A stretch of 64,000 bases of DNA from positions 8,222,001-8,286,000 of the forward strand of contig CANTUQ010000004.1 in NCBI GenBank assembly GCA_947683425.1, written 5' to 3'. This document shows, one piece after another, positions 31,182 through 43,550 of this stretch. The translations under genes were made by a program, and so were the position numbers. Below the pieces are notes generated by a model that saw nothing but the letters and a program-made list of their open reading frames with translations, was not told where the DNA came from and searched no databases. Position 1 is the first letter of the stretch. Each line of letters begins with the position of its first letter. Source of the DNA: Excoecaria cochinchinensis. Taxonomy: Eukaryota > Streptophyta > Magnoliopsida > Malpighiales > Euphorbiaceae.

Positions 31182-31623
31182 GATCGAAGCTGCAGTTGAA
31201 GAAACACTGCTCTTCACCCCGAAGCTGCGGTTCAAGAAACGCCGCTCTTCACCAGATCGAAGCTGCAGTTGAAGAAACACTGCTCTTCACCCCGAAGCTG
31301 CGGTTCAAGAAACACCGCTCTTCACCAGATCGAAGCTGCAGTTGAAGAAACACTGCTCTTCACCCCGAAGCTGCGGTTCAAGAAACGCCGCTCTTCACCA
31401 GATCGAAGCTGCAGTTGAAGAAACACTGCTCTTCACCCCGAAGCTGCGGTTCAAGAAACGCCGCTCTTCACCAGATCGAAGCTGCAGTTGAAGAAACACT
31501 GCTCTTCACCCCGAAGCTGCAGTTGAAGAAACACTGCTCTTCACCCCGAAGCTGCAGTTGAAGAAACACTGCTCTTCACCTCGAAGCTGCGGTTGAGGAA
31601 ACGCCGCTCTTCACCAGATCGAG
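31182..31623 (+). repeat. 73-bp tandem array upstream of the Tat-3 polypurine tract
   Basis: GATCGAAGCTGCAGTTGAAG recurs every 73 bases (31182, 31255 and on) for about six units. Each unit is two related halves of about 36 bp (GAAGCTGCAGTTGAAGAAAC and GAAGCTGCGGTTCAAGAAAC). Near 31500-31590 one half is repeated alone. The monomer is unrelated to those of Tat-1 and Tat-2. Confidence 0.95.
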
Positions 31624-31783
31624 ATTGAAGCCAAAGCTTGCTGCATCTCACCAAGCCCTACGGATCGAGATGAGGTCTAACCGGCAAAAAGGTATGGAAG
31701 GTGAAAAGCCGCCGAAGGTACGCTTTCTTTCCAACCTTTCTCTGAGTTTTGGCTTATCTAGGCACTTGTGCGCTAGTTTCCCC

Positions 31784-31798
31784 AAAACTGGGGGCAAC
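31784..31798 (+). promoter_or_regulatory. Polypurine tract of Tat-3
   Basis: AAAACTGGGGGCAAC abuts the 3' LTR start at 31799. It is conserved in position and sequence with Tat-1 and Tat-2. Confidence 0.9.
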
Positions 31799-33879
31799 TG
31801 TAAGCACCGTGTCCTGGAGCGGTCCGGATCGGAGGTTACCCTATGATGAAATCAATATTCAAGGCCTGTGCAGGAGGCTGAAGTTGGAGGTTTTAGTCCC
31901 ATGTTCCATGAGAAATGAGGTTTTTCTACACTTCAGGGGCAGAGGGGGAGAAAACGGGAGTTTTCCGAGTAAAAAAAGGTTTTTTGTCCTCCACAGACGG
32001 CCAGCCCGTCTGTGGAGATAGCCCGTCGCTCCGAGTCACCGACGGCTCAGGGTTTTTCCGACGCCCGTCGAAAAGTCACCGCCCCTGTCAGGAGCCGCCT
32101 GGTTTCCCGGAGCACGCAACCGTTCCGACGCCCGTCGGTGGATGTGGCAGGGCCGTCGGAAGTGTCCTTGTGTCAGTAGGATTCTTCCGACGCCCGCCCC
32201 TACGCACCGACGCCCGTCGGTCGTGTCTGGCTATATAAGGTCCGGATTTTCACTTCAAAAGGGTGAAAAAAATTTTTCAGAAGAGGAAACTCTGCCAAAA
32301 TTCGAGCACATTTTCTCTCTCTTCCAAAAACACACATTTTCCAAAAAAACTTTACTTAATCAAGGATCAAATCGATCAAAGGAACTAAAAGCTAATTAGT
32401 TTTCTTTAGATTTGAACTCCTAAATCGACTTTCTGAAGGATCGGAGGTGAAATAGCTCATTTTCTCTCTCTAATCTTTCATTCTCTTACTTTCTCGTGGA
32501 ACGCGCGGGGATCTAACCGACATCAAAAATTCTACCCAAGGCAACTATCTGAGGGTAAATATTCCGGATTCTCTCTCCATTTTTATCTCATATTTAATTA
32601 TTTATCATTTATTTATTCATCCCGTGAAAATTTTGAATACGTATTATTACTTTTCTTCATTTTGACTCCCTCATCTCCTTCTTGGATAAAACTTGTTTTT
32701 TTTTATCTCGAAAGTCCCTTTCCTCCTTCCTGTTTTCCGGAGACAGAGGTGACCGACGGGTCATCTTTATGACCGACGCCCGTCGGTCACCCACCTACAG
32801 ACGCCCATTCTTGAGTGACGAACGGGCATAGCGACTAACCAAACCGACGCCCGTCGGTCAACCAGGAAAGGCCGTCGGTGGGTTCTGCCTCCGTTTTTTT
32901 TATCATTTTCCATCTCTATTCAGTCCCTTCGATTTCTTATGTGTTAATTTTATGAATGTTAACATCTCTTAACTTTCTGTGAGTGTATATTGGCCCTCTT
33001 GGATAATTTCGAGCTTGAGCGGTTGCCTACCATGCATGGTGGATTTCGTCTGGTTTAGTTTTCTTAAACCTCTTGATTTATTTCTCTCGCTCTTTCATTC
33101 ATTGATTATTTTATGTATATGAATAAGCTCTTTTATCCCGTTAAATGTAAGAATAGATCAACGATTTATACTTAAACAAAATTGAGTTTTGTATAAAATG
33201 TAAAAAGGGTCCAACGCCCTATTTTCATCCAATAAAAATAATCACATATTAAATATCCCATTTTCAATGATGATGCATGAGAGGACCGAAGTCCTCAAAA
33301 TAAATAATGCCCCGATTTGTGTATGAACCGCACATTTACATAAGGGAGTTGTATTCCGCTCCTTGTGTTATTGTAATTTATCGCTTTTGATATCTATTCT
33401 GCTCATTTACTGCTTTCCGAATGTGAATAAATGCGCCTTTTAAATCAACTGCATAGTGTGGAGAGAGAGCGAACAAATGACATTAAAATTTGATCATAAA
33501 TTAATCGAGGTAGAAATAGATGAGAAATCCCGGACCCAGCTCTGGTCTTTGGGGCTCGAGAGGTTAGAGGTTATCCTCCAAAATACTTCTTGAGTCACGA
33601 GGCTTTAGCGCTAATCCTAGGCTCTTTTGGGCGAGAAGTTTACCTTCCAAGACCCCTCTAGCTGGCCCAAAATGGATACCAAGCGCAGTCTTAGGCTCTC
33701 CGAGGCGAGAGTAACTTTCCCAATGTTCTATTGGGTGGCGACTCCATGATACCTCTTTGTTGCCCAACATAGACGCACTTGCGATTTATTGCAGGATGCC
33801 AACGGACCCGCAAATGCCCCGACCGCCCACGTGCGGGCGGTCCGAACGGGCGGCCGCTCGGGATCCGGCGCGCGTCACA
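31799..33879 (+). repeat. 3' LTR of Tat-3
   Basis: Same length (2081 bp) as the 5' LTR, offset 15327, with three transitions seen. It ends GCGTCACA and is followed by target-site copy GTACG (33880-33884). TATA box at 32231-32240; PBS-like TGGCGACTCC at 33736-33745. Confidence 0.97.
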
Positions 33880-33884
33880 GTACG

Positions 33885-35707
33885 GGAGACCGAAGCCTCA
33901 AAAAAAGTTTTTAATACCCGAAGGTAGTGCAGGAGACTAGAGTCTCAAAATATTTATCATTACACGGAGGATGACCATCTCGGAGGTCGACGGCTTCGCC
34001 CAAACGGGGCAGACATAGGCAGCTGCACTAACTAACCCTTCTTAAGCATGCTTAATTATCCCCTACCTTGACACTTCAGGTTCAGAACACTTATTCTAAA
34101 CATTTCACACTAGATAATACCATTAATTAATAACACAAGTAAAAAATGTGAAGACACTAGTATAAGAATACAAAATATAACTTACGCAGTGTGAAAAGGC
34201 ATGAGAAACAGAAAGAAGAAGACATATAGGCAAAATAGGGCAAAACGGCAGGAAAAAGGGCTCACTGTCGCGATTGCGACAGTAGCCAAGCGGGGAAAAG
34301 CACAGTCGTGAGTCGCACATGTAGTGATGACTCGTGGCGAAGCCGCTTCACGCCCACCAGAGAGAAGAGGGTCACGAGTCGTGATCCCCCATCACGACTC
34401 GTGACGGGACTCTCACAAAAAAGAGAGAGGTCACGAGTCGTGATGCTTGCTCACGGCTCATGACGGAGCTCTCTCCCAAGAGAGAGGGGTCAAGAGTCAT
34501 GATCTCCTCTCACGACTCTTGACTCTCTCCTCATAACATAGAAGAAAACATTCGAGCTCACTGCGCACGGAAGTGAATAACGTGATTCTGTCGCGATCGC
34601 AACAAGCATCGCGCTTGCGACAGGATCGTGTTTTCCAATTCCAACAGAAAATGCAGAACACACAGCCAAACAAATACAAAACCCATTTAGCCCAAAATCA
34701 TTTGACATGCAAACACATGTAAATTCTTACCTCCCAATCTTCCAAAACATGCTCAAAACATAATTAACACAATAATCAAACCTTATCACTAGCTCATCTC
34801 AATCATGCACAATTGCAGAAACTCATTTACATCGCATGTTCATACACCACAATAGCACATGCCCTTACAACAAAACACTAGCATTTAAACCCATATTCAC
34901 TACCTCACTAACACATGCAAGTACACAAACATAACACTCAATTTTCCATGATTTAAACAACACAACCCATACATTAAACCCAAGATGAGAAATAGGGCAG
35001 ACAACACCCAAACAACATAACAAAGACAGAGCTCCCAAACCTAGATTTGCAATTCAAAACCTCAATCTTCAAGAACCCACTCTATCTAGCCTTAGCTCAT
35101 CTTCAAATCATCCAAATCTCGCACAAACAAACCCAAGAATCACTAAACCAAAACCCTAATTTACTCAAATCGAAAGCAAACTAGAAGAAGAAGAAGATCA
35201 AAGCACAATAACCAAAAACTAACCACTTACCTCTTCAATCTTGCTCCCATACTCTTCCAAAATAGCTCCAACTCACACACAACCAAGAGAGGAAGAACAA
35301 GCAACGGGAAAGAAGAAAAGAAAAGAAAGAGCGGGAGGGAGAAGAGGACCCAAACATGAATTTCTGCTCTTCTTCCCTTTCTTCTTTTCCTTTTCTTCTC
35401 TCTCATTAATTGCTCACACCTACCAAGCCACTTGTCACCATCCTACAAACCCAAGTGTCATAATCTTGGCCATTTACTTCTTAAGCACCATATACCCCAC
35501 ACACACTAGATAACTTTTCAAATTAACATAAAATCCTTGTACAATACACATGTTCCAGTAGATAATTCCTCACTTAACATCTTATTAATTTAATTTCATC
35601 AATTAAGTCCTTAATAAATCCAATTTTGCATACACTAATTACCGAAATGCCCTTAATTTTCTGTCTTAGCATTCAAATTCCGACCAGGCCCTTTTTGGGT
35701 TGTTACA
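33885..35707 (-). repeat. Solo LTR C, second part
   Basis: It continues the LTR broken at 16471. It contains hairpin GGAGACtagaGTCTC (near 33931), palindrome TTAAGCATGCTTAA (34042-34055) and a cluster of TCACGAGTCGTGA and TCGCGAT motifs (34265-34640). AT-rich sequence follows to the end GGGTTGTTACA. ORFs in this part are short and unsupported. Confidence 0.88.
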
Positions 35708-38700
35708 GTCCACATGTTGGCCAAATGGTATGTATGTAATTTACCATCTGTGCCATAATGATAACATGAGAATGACATGTGATGGTATAATGATGATAAT
35801 CACATGTATGATGACTGAAATGTATCAAAAAGAATGGAATAGAATGATAAAATTCCATAAAAAGCATGACTGGTAACATGAAATGTGGAAAGTGGAAATT
35901 TTGATGGCCTATGTAATAATCTGGTAGTCAAGTCTAGTTCAGGATATGATGGCTAGCCATAGGGACATAAGACCGCGGGTGTAAGCACGGCATCTCACTT
36001 ATGGTAGACCAATGACGGTCCTACCTCACTGTATTTAATAGTTAAAGTGTTTTGAAAAGTATTTAAAGACAGGGGTGGTCCCTCGGGATTCCTCTGGTAT
36101 GTATTAAAGATTGAAGTGATCTTTCAGGGTCCTTCAGGTTATTCAAGCCTTTAGGGGTTCACGTCTCATTTATCCTGATCATAGATGTCTGCCAGTTTTA
36201 TACAGGGGCAAATGACAAAAGAAAGTGAGCTTGATATGTTTGATCTGTGATTAAAATGATATTTGTGTGAAAATTTGACTTAACAGGAATAAATAAAAAG
36301 TTTTGAGAATATAATGCCAAATTTGACCATAAAAAGAAATTTTTATGTGATAAAGATAAGATTTTCATATGATTATGTGATAAGGATAAGCATAAAGAAT
36401 AAAGATAGGGTTAAGGGTACAATCGCAATTAATGAAAACTTCTTAGGGCATAATGGTAATATTGATCTTTAAATGGCTAAAATGTGATTTAATTGATGTT
36501 TATGTGTGAAAAGCATATAATTGGAATTATATAAAAAGTTGGAGGGTAAAACGGTAATTTTACATCAAGTTAGGTAAAAAGTGTAAAGTTAAGTAAAAAG
36601 TGTAAAGTTAGGTAAAAAGCGAAAAGTTAGGTAAAAAGATGTAGATGTAAGGGTAATTTTGCAATTTTGGTAAAACATGAGGGTGTAATGTTAAATTGTA
36701 TGTGAACTGATAGCATGATGGTAATTTGTGTGAAATAAAAAGAACTAATGGCCTAATTGAAATTTTGTTGAAAAGGAAATGAACTAAGGGCATTTTCGTA
36801 ATTTTGGAATAGTTTAAGGGCATAATTATAATTTTGTCATAAGTTAAGAGTAAAATGGTAAATATGGTTTTTCTGTGTTCTAAACGTGTAAATGACCTTA
36901 ATTATGTGATTTAATGGTAAATTGCTTGTTATATAATGAATTAAATAATTTATAAGTTGATTTGGTGGCATAATTGAAATTGAACAATAGTTAAAGGACC
37001 CTAATGTAAATGGATTAAAACTTTATCGGAATTGGAAGACAATTTGAATTAGAAGTCAATTTGGATTAGAAGTCTAATTGGGTTAGAATTCTATTTGGAT
37101 TAGAATTCCAAATTGGTAATTAATTTAGCTAATTATGGAAATAATGATTAAAGGTAATAACGATAGTAACATATATATATATATATTTTAGATAGTAAAG
37201 TAATGGTCAAAAAGGTATGTAAGACAAAGTGATGGCATAGTTAAAGGACCTAAGTGTAAATATGGCATAGTTGAAGGACCTAGATGTAAATATGCTATAG
37301 TTTGAGGACCTAATTGCAATTATACCATAGTTAAGGGACCTGAATACAAATATAAAATTTTATGCGTGCTACAAATGTATATATCCTTAAATAGTTGATT
37401 TAATTGACAATAAAAATATTATGGTATGTAGATAAGGAAATAAGGATAATAAAAAAAAAATAACTAATGGCATTGTTACACATAATTGAAAAGTAAAAGG
37501 GTAAAACTGTAAATTGATGGAAGTCTGGGATTTAAATGTAAATTTGTCAATTAAAAAGGTAATTGAGGGATATTAACGATAAATGATAGGCAATCTGAGT
37601 GTTAATTGTATAACTAAGTGACGGTAAAAAAGATAATGGTATTTATGTTGATATTAATGGAAATGTCATTATTAATGTTAATATCATGAAAATGGCAATA
37701 GGATTAATGTAAGAAAATAGATGAGTAATATTAGAATTAATAAAAGAATAAGAATGTCTGTAGAATTTTAAAGGGTTATTGTAACTGATTAAAATAATCA
37801 TGATATAGATTCAAATCTGTAATATTAAATTGCAGTAAGATAAATAATAGTGTGTCAAGTAAACTTAACTGAATACTATGAATTTCATAATCAAGTCACA
37901 ATTAATTAAAAGTGTGTAATGGAAATATGTAAAGGCATTATTATAGAACTGATATAAGTATTATAGATTGGATTAATTATCTAAGTATTGACTATGATAA
38001 TTAATGTTCTTATAATGTTGTATATGTAGGATTTAGTAATGGGGTTGCCTAAGAATGTTAATAACGAAACTAAAGACACGAATGAAAGTAGAACTGTTAT
38101 TAAATGTTGAAAGTTAATAGTGAACGATAATTACTGGGATAATGACTATTCCATAGATATGCCAGTAACTAAATTTGTACTCAGTGTAGACTGTAACTGA
38201 TGTGATAAAGTTATAAACAACTAAAGAAAAACAAAGGAACACGATAATCATGAATATTGTTATATGGCTGGTCATTGAATTAATAGAATGAACATAATAG
38301 TATTAAAGTTAAAGTTAATAGTATAAATAATAGTGGCTCTGATGACAGTAACAGTAACGTGAAAGCATGGTTATTAAAGTAAAGATAAAGGTAAAAGATA
38401 AATGATTACAGTAAAAGTATGTTATGACTATTTAAAAGATTCCGAAAGTAATGTTCACATAATGGAATTAAAAACAAATGTTTGTGTGTGCATGCATCGT
38501 GTTTTAGTGTGGAAAATTTAGGATATGTATCCACCACTGGGCATTTCAGTGCTCAGCGCGTAGTGTGACTAATGCGTGCAGGTTATAGAAAGAAAAGATG
38601 TGGTAGTGGCCGATATTACTGATGCTGGAAAGAATTTATGGGACAACAAGGATTTTGTGATAGGCATGGCATGTATACGACTTCAATGGATGAACTCGAG

Positions 38701-38867
38701 GTTATACAGGTTAAGTATATTAGTTGGGTGTTAGTGTAATTGTTTGTTATTATCATGTATGATTGTTATTGTTGGTAAAAAAAAAATTCACTGAGTCTTA
38801 GGAGTGCTATGCAATACAGTGTGGTGACATTCGATATCCGTATCATTTGCGGGTATAGGGTGTTACA
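35708..38867 (+). repeat. LTR 1 of element A, second part
   Basis: It resumes at GTCCACATGTTGGCC and aligns with LTR 2 from about 40925 to 43550, with scattered substitutions and small indels. From 38302 it covers the end of the LTR that LTR 2 lacks. It ends GGGTATAGGGTGTTACA. Many short AT-rich motifs (GGACCTAARTGYAAATATGG) recur loosely near 37240-37350. No gene is present. Confidence 0.85.
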
Positions 38868-39168
38868 TTTATTTTAGTGTTAGAGCTTCGGTTTAGGCGG
38901 TCCTAAGATCGGAGTTAGAGTAATAAGGACAAAATGATACGTATACATGCCATGAATTAGTATTGATGGTAGAAGTGAGTAAAGGTATCGAAGGAGATAT
39001 AACAATAGTATAAATTTACAGAATCATAAGAGAGTGTAAGGTACGATAGCTGATGTAAGTAAATGGATAATCTGAACTGAATGTCCTCACAGCATAGTGA
39101 TAATGATATGTGAAAGTGATGCACGAAGAAAATTTCGAGGACGAAATTTTTATTAGTGGGGGAGAATT
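38868..39168 (+). other. Internal region of element A: degenerate PBS, 3' remnant, polypurine tract
   Basis: Only 301 bp separate the LTRs. TAGTGTTAGAGC (about 38875-38886) is a degenerate form of the initiator-Met PBS TGGTATCAGAGC. CGAGGACGAAATTTTTATTA (39136-39155) followed by GTGGGGGAGAAT is the conserved end of chromovirus pol plus polypurine tract. No gag or pol domain remains. Confidence 0.75.
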
Positions 39169-42100
39169 GTAATGGCCTAAATACCAGGTTAGTAATAATC
39201 AGTGAAATCTGTAGAGTTTATAATGTGAATTTCATATGAAAATATCAGTGATTGTGGCTCAAAAGATAGTAGAGGAAAAAGGTTAAACGCGCTCAAAACA
39301 GGGAAGCCCCTAATGAGTGACCTTCCGGGAAGCCAGTATTGAAAAATATTTTATTTGACCATTGGAAAGTACAGGCTATAAGGAGTCTAATGATATAATT
39401 TGGTGAGAAAATGAGGTCAAATAGGCTCCCAAAAGTCTGTCTGAAGTTGGTCACTTGTTTTATTCGGTTGAACCGAAGTTTGACCGAGGTTTTAAAAATT
39501 GATAGAGTGGGTAAAAAGGTCAACTTTCGGAAGTGTACAAACTCAAAATAATTTTTAGAATTTTTTGACCGTTTTAAATTTGTGTTTTACGGTAGAAATC
39601 AACTGAATCGAATCGGACCGATTTAGGTGAACCGGGCCCCAAATGGACACCGATTGATCTAAAATTTTTTGCGGAGGATATTTTTGATATTTTAAGAATG
39701 ATGGAATTGATTGGGAGTGAAAATGAGTTGAGGAACCATCAGTTACCCTTAAACAGTGAAAAATGACTCGAAAACCGAAAAATAAACCAAACCGGTTCGA
39801 CCACTTCGGTTGGACCTAGTCCGATTAAATTTTACCCATATAAATACATCTCTTCACCAGATTTCTCTAGAGGAACCCTAGAGAAACTGACCTCCCTCCT
39901 CCTCCCTTTGGCCAAAGTGATATTTTTCCATTCTTCCTCTATTTTCTTCATTTTTCTTTCAATCTCTCCTTATATATAAGCCTCCTAAACAAAGTTAAAC
40001 CTCTCTAGAATCTGGTGATGGTGATTGGAGTCAATTTGGAGTGCTAGAAGTGAAAGAAAATAAGTGAAAAAGTTTATGTGTCAAGTTGAGGAATATAAGG
40101 AAAGTGATGGTGTTTCAAGGAGCTATGGCTATTAAAGGAAGATCTAAGTGTGAAAATCTTGAAAATGAGGTTAGTGGATACAATATGCTTCTTTTTCCAT
40201 GTCAAAAGTATGATTTTAGGTTATATTTGTTAACCATGTATGTGTTTAAGGCATCTTTAATTGAAAATAACTTGATATTCACACTTAAGATTGTTAAAAA
40301 TGATGGAATGAATGAATAAAGTGAAGAAATGAATTGTGTGTGAAAAGTTACTTCTTTGGCCGAATGGTATATATGGAATTTTCATGTGCTTTAGTGATGA
40401 TTAATGCATTTTTATGATAGTTTTATGGTATTTGGCATGTGAATTAATGAATGGTATGTGTTAGACCATGTCAAAGACACATTATATATGTGGTTAGTAT
40501 GTGGCCAAATGGTATATACATGAAAGGATGAGATTTTGATGTGTTTTAATGGAAATAAATGGTATAGTGATGTTATACAACATGAAATTGGCTTAAATAA
40601 ATGTTAAAGTCGATGAAAAGAATTGAGAGTGAAAGATTAGTATGTAGGCCGAATGGTATACATGGGTTTTTCATTATGTATGATGATGTTTAAGGCATGT
40701 ATCTGGTGTAAACATGGTATTTGGCATAAGAACTAACTATTGGCATGTGTTATAACATGAAAAGTTGCATGATGTATGATGTACATGTGAGGTCGAATGT
40801 GTTATGTATGTAAAGGTATGATTTTGATATGTTTTAAAGTGAAATAATGGCATGGCTATGTTATTAAACATGTAAATGACATAAATGAATGTTAAAGTTG
40901 ATGAAAAGAATTGATGGTGGAATGTTCACATGTTAGCCGAATGGTATTTATGTGATTTACCATGTGTACCATGATGGTAACATGAGAATGATGGCATGTG
41001 ATGGTATGATGATGATAATCACATGTATAATTACTTAAATGTATGAAAAAGAATTGAATAGAATGATGAAATTCCATTAAAAAAATGACCGGTAACTTGA
41101 AAATGTGGAAAGTGGAAATTTTGATGCCCTATGTAGTAATCTGGTAGTCAAGTCTAGTTCAGGATATGATGGCCAGCCATAGGGACATAAGACCGCGGGT
41201 GTGAGCATGGCGTCGCACTTATGGTAGACCAATGACGGTCCTACCTCACTATATTTAAAAGTTAAAGTGTTTTGAAAAGTATTTAAAGAAAGGGGTGGTC
41301 CCTCGGGATTCCTCTGGTATGTATTAAAGACTGAAGTGATCTTTCAGGGTCCTTCAGGTTATTCGAGCCTTTAGGGGTTCACGTTTCGTTTATCCTGGTC
41401 ATAGATGTCTGTCAGTTTTATACAGGGGCAAATGTCAAAAAAAATAAGCTTGATATGGTTGATCTGTGATTAAAATGATATTTGTGTGAAAAATTGACTT
41501 AACAGGAATAAATAAAAAGTTTTGAGGATATCATGGTAAATTTGACCCTAAAAAGAAATGATTATGTGATAAAGATAAGGTTTTCACATGATTATGTGAT
41601 AAGGATAAGGATAAAGAATAAAGATAGGATTAAGGGTATAATCGTAATTAATGAAAACTTCTGAGGGCATAATGGTAATATTAAGCTTTAAATGGCAAAA
41701 ATGTGATTTAATTGATGTTTATGTGTGAAAAGGATATAATTGGAATTATATAAAAAGTTGGAGGGTAAAACGGTAATTTTACATCAAGTTAAGTAAAAGG
41801 TGTAAAGTTAAGTAAAAAGTATAAAGTTAGGTAAAAAGCGAAAAGTTTGGTAAAAAGATGTAAAGGTAAGGGTAATTTGGTAATTTTTGTAAAACATTAG
41901 GGTATAATGGTATATTGTATGTGAACTGATGGCATGATGGTAATTTGTGTGAAATAAAATTAACTAATGGCCTAATTGAAATTTTGTTGAAAAGGAAATT
42001 AACTGAGGGCATTTTCGTAATTTTTAAATAATTTAAGGGCATAATTGTAATTTACCATAAGTTAAGGGTAAAATGGTAAATATGGTTTTTATGTGTTCTA

Positions 42101-42403
42101 AATGTGTAAATGACCTTAATTATGTGATTTAATGGTAAATTGGTTGTTATATAATGAATTAAATAATTTATAAGTTGATTTGGTGGCATAATTGAAATTG
42201 AACAATAGTTAAAGGACCCTAATGTAAATGAATTAAAACTTTATCGAAATTGGAAGACAATTTGAACTAGAAGTCAATTTGGATTAGATGTCTAATTGGG
42301 TTAGAATTCTATTTGGATTAGAATTCAAAGTGAATTAGAATTCCAAATTGGTAATTAATTTAGCTAATTATGGATATAATGATTAAAGGTAATAATGATA
42401 GCA

Positions 42404-42451
<48 letters not shown>

Positions 42452-43550
42452 TAGTAAAGTAATGGTTAAAAAGGTATGCAAGACAAAGTGATGGCATAGT
42501 TAAAGGACCTAAGTGTAAATATGGCATAGTTGAAGGACCTAGATGTAAATATGCTATAGTTTGAGGACCTAATTGCATTATACCATGGTTAAGGGACCTA
42601 AATGCAAATATAAAATTTTATGCGTGCTACAAATGTATATATCCTTAAATAGTTTATTTAATTGACATTAAAAATATTATGGCATGTAGATAAGGAAATA
42701 AGGATAATAAAAAAAAAGTAACTAATGGCATTGTTGTAAATAATTGAAAAGTAAAAGGGTAAAACTGTAAATTGATGGAAGTCTGGGATTTAAATGTAAA
42801 TTTGTCAATAAAACGGCAATTGAGGGATATTAATGATAAATGATAGGCAATCTGAGTGTTAATTGTATAACTAAGTGACAGTAGAAAAGATAACGGCATT
42901 TATGTTGATATTAATGGAAATGTCATTATTAATGTTAATATCATGAAAATGGCAATAGGATTAATGCAAGAAAATAGATGAGTAATATTAGCATTAATAA
43001 AAGAATATGTGGAATTTTAAAGGATTATTGTAACTGACTAAAATAATCGGGATATAGATTTAAATCTGTGATATTCAATTGCAGTAAGATAAATAATAGT
43101 GTGTCAAGTAAACTTAACTGAATACTGTGAATTTCATAATCAAGTCACAATTAATTAAAAGTGTGTAATGGAAATATGTAAAGGCGTTATTATAGAACTG
43201 ATATAAGTGTTATAGATTGGATTAGTTATCTAAGTATTAACTATGATAATTAATGTTCTTATAATGTTGTATATGTAGGATTCAGTAATGGGGTTGCCTA
43301 AGAATGTTAGTAACGAAACTAAAGACACGAATGAAAGTAGAACTATTATTAAATGTTGAAAGTTAATAGTAAACGATAATTATTGGGATGATGACTTTTC
43401 CATAGATATGTCAGTAACTAAATCTGTACTCAGTGTAGATTGTAACTGATGTGATAAAGTTATAAACAACTAAAGAAAAACAAAGGAACACGATAATCAT
43501 GAATATTGTTATATGGCTGGTCATTGAATTAATAGAATGAACATAATAGT
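39169..43550 (+). repeat. LTR 2 of element A (interrupted)
   Basis: It starts TGTAATGGCCTAAATACC right after the polypurine tract. At 43550 (ACATAATAGT) the minus-strand element E begins. The corresponding uninterrupted sequence is at 38292-38301. The LTR is AT-rich, noncoding, and carries a TA microsatellite that is much shorter in LTR 1 (37171-37186). Confidence 0.85.
42405..42448. repeat. (AT)n microsatellite in LTR 2 of element A
   Basis: About 22 AT units are present here, against about eight at the matching site in LTR 1. Confidence 0.95.

Larger units (their letters stand above)
16472..33879 (+). mobile_element. Tat-3: complete, young Tat-lineage LTR retrotransposon (17.4 kb)
   Basis: Two 2081-bp LTRs with TG...CA ends flank the element, and GTACG is duplicated on both sides (16467-16471 and 33880-33884). 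The order is LTR, PBS, leader, gag-pol in one frame, spacer, antisense spliced ORF, bidirectional promoter-like segment, sense accessory ORF, 73-bp tandem array, polypurine tract, LTR. Comparing the LTRs by eye I see three differences, all transitions (16530/31857, 16575/31902, 16628/31955). That implies a very recent insertion. All main ORFs are open. The dual RNase H and large size place it in the Tat clade. The placement of extra ORFs after pol recalls Grande/Retand types rather than classical Ogre. Confidence 0.95.
15691..35707 (-). mobile_element. C: chromovirus solo LTR with TSD GTCCA, split by Tat-3
   Basis: The LTR begins TGTAACACCCC and ends GGGTTGTTACA. GTCCA is directly repeated at 15686-15690 and 35708-35712. 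Removing Tat-3 leaves 781 + 1823 bp, about 2.6 kb, with no internal region, so it is a solo LTR made by LTR-LTR recombination. It is related to the E, F and G LTRs through the hairpin CTAAGCGataaCGCTTAG (15994-16011) and the palindrome TTAAGCATGCTTAA (34042-34055). Its orientation is the same as E and F. A CpG-rich palindrome cluster lies at 34265-34640. It contains no gene of its own. Confidence 0.88.
14372..43550 (+). mobile_element. A: Tekay/Del-like derivative with giant LTRs, split by nested elements
   Basis: Two long copies of one sequence flank a 301-bp internal stretch. LTR 1 is 14372-15690 plus 35708-38867, and LTR 2 is 39169-43550. A degenerate initiator-Met-type PBS follows LTR 1. 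A CGAGGACGAAATT...AGTGGGGGAGAAT polypurine tract precedes LTR 2, as in Tekay/Del chromoviruses. Adding the part of LTR 1 that LTR 2 lacks gives an LTR near 4.95 kb. There is no coding capacity. LTR 1 lacks its first roughly 440 bp, and LTR 2 is cut at 43550 by element E. Confidence 0.8.
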
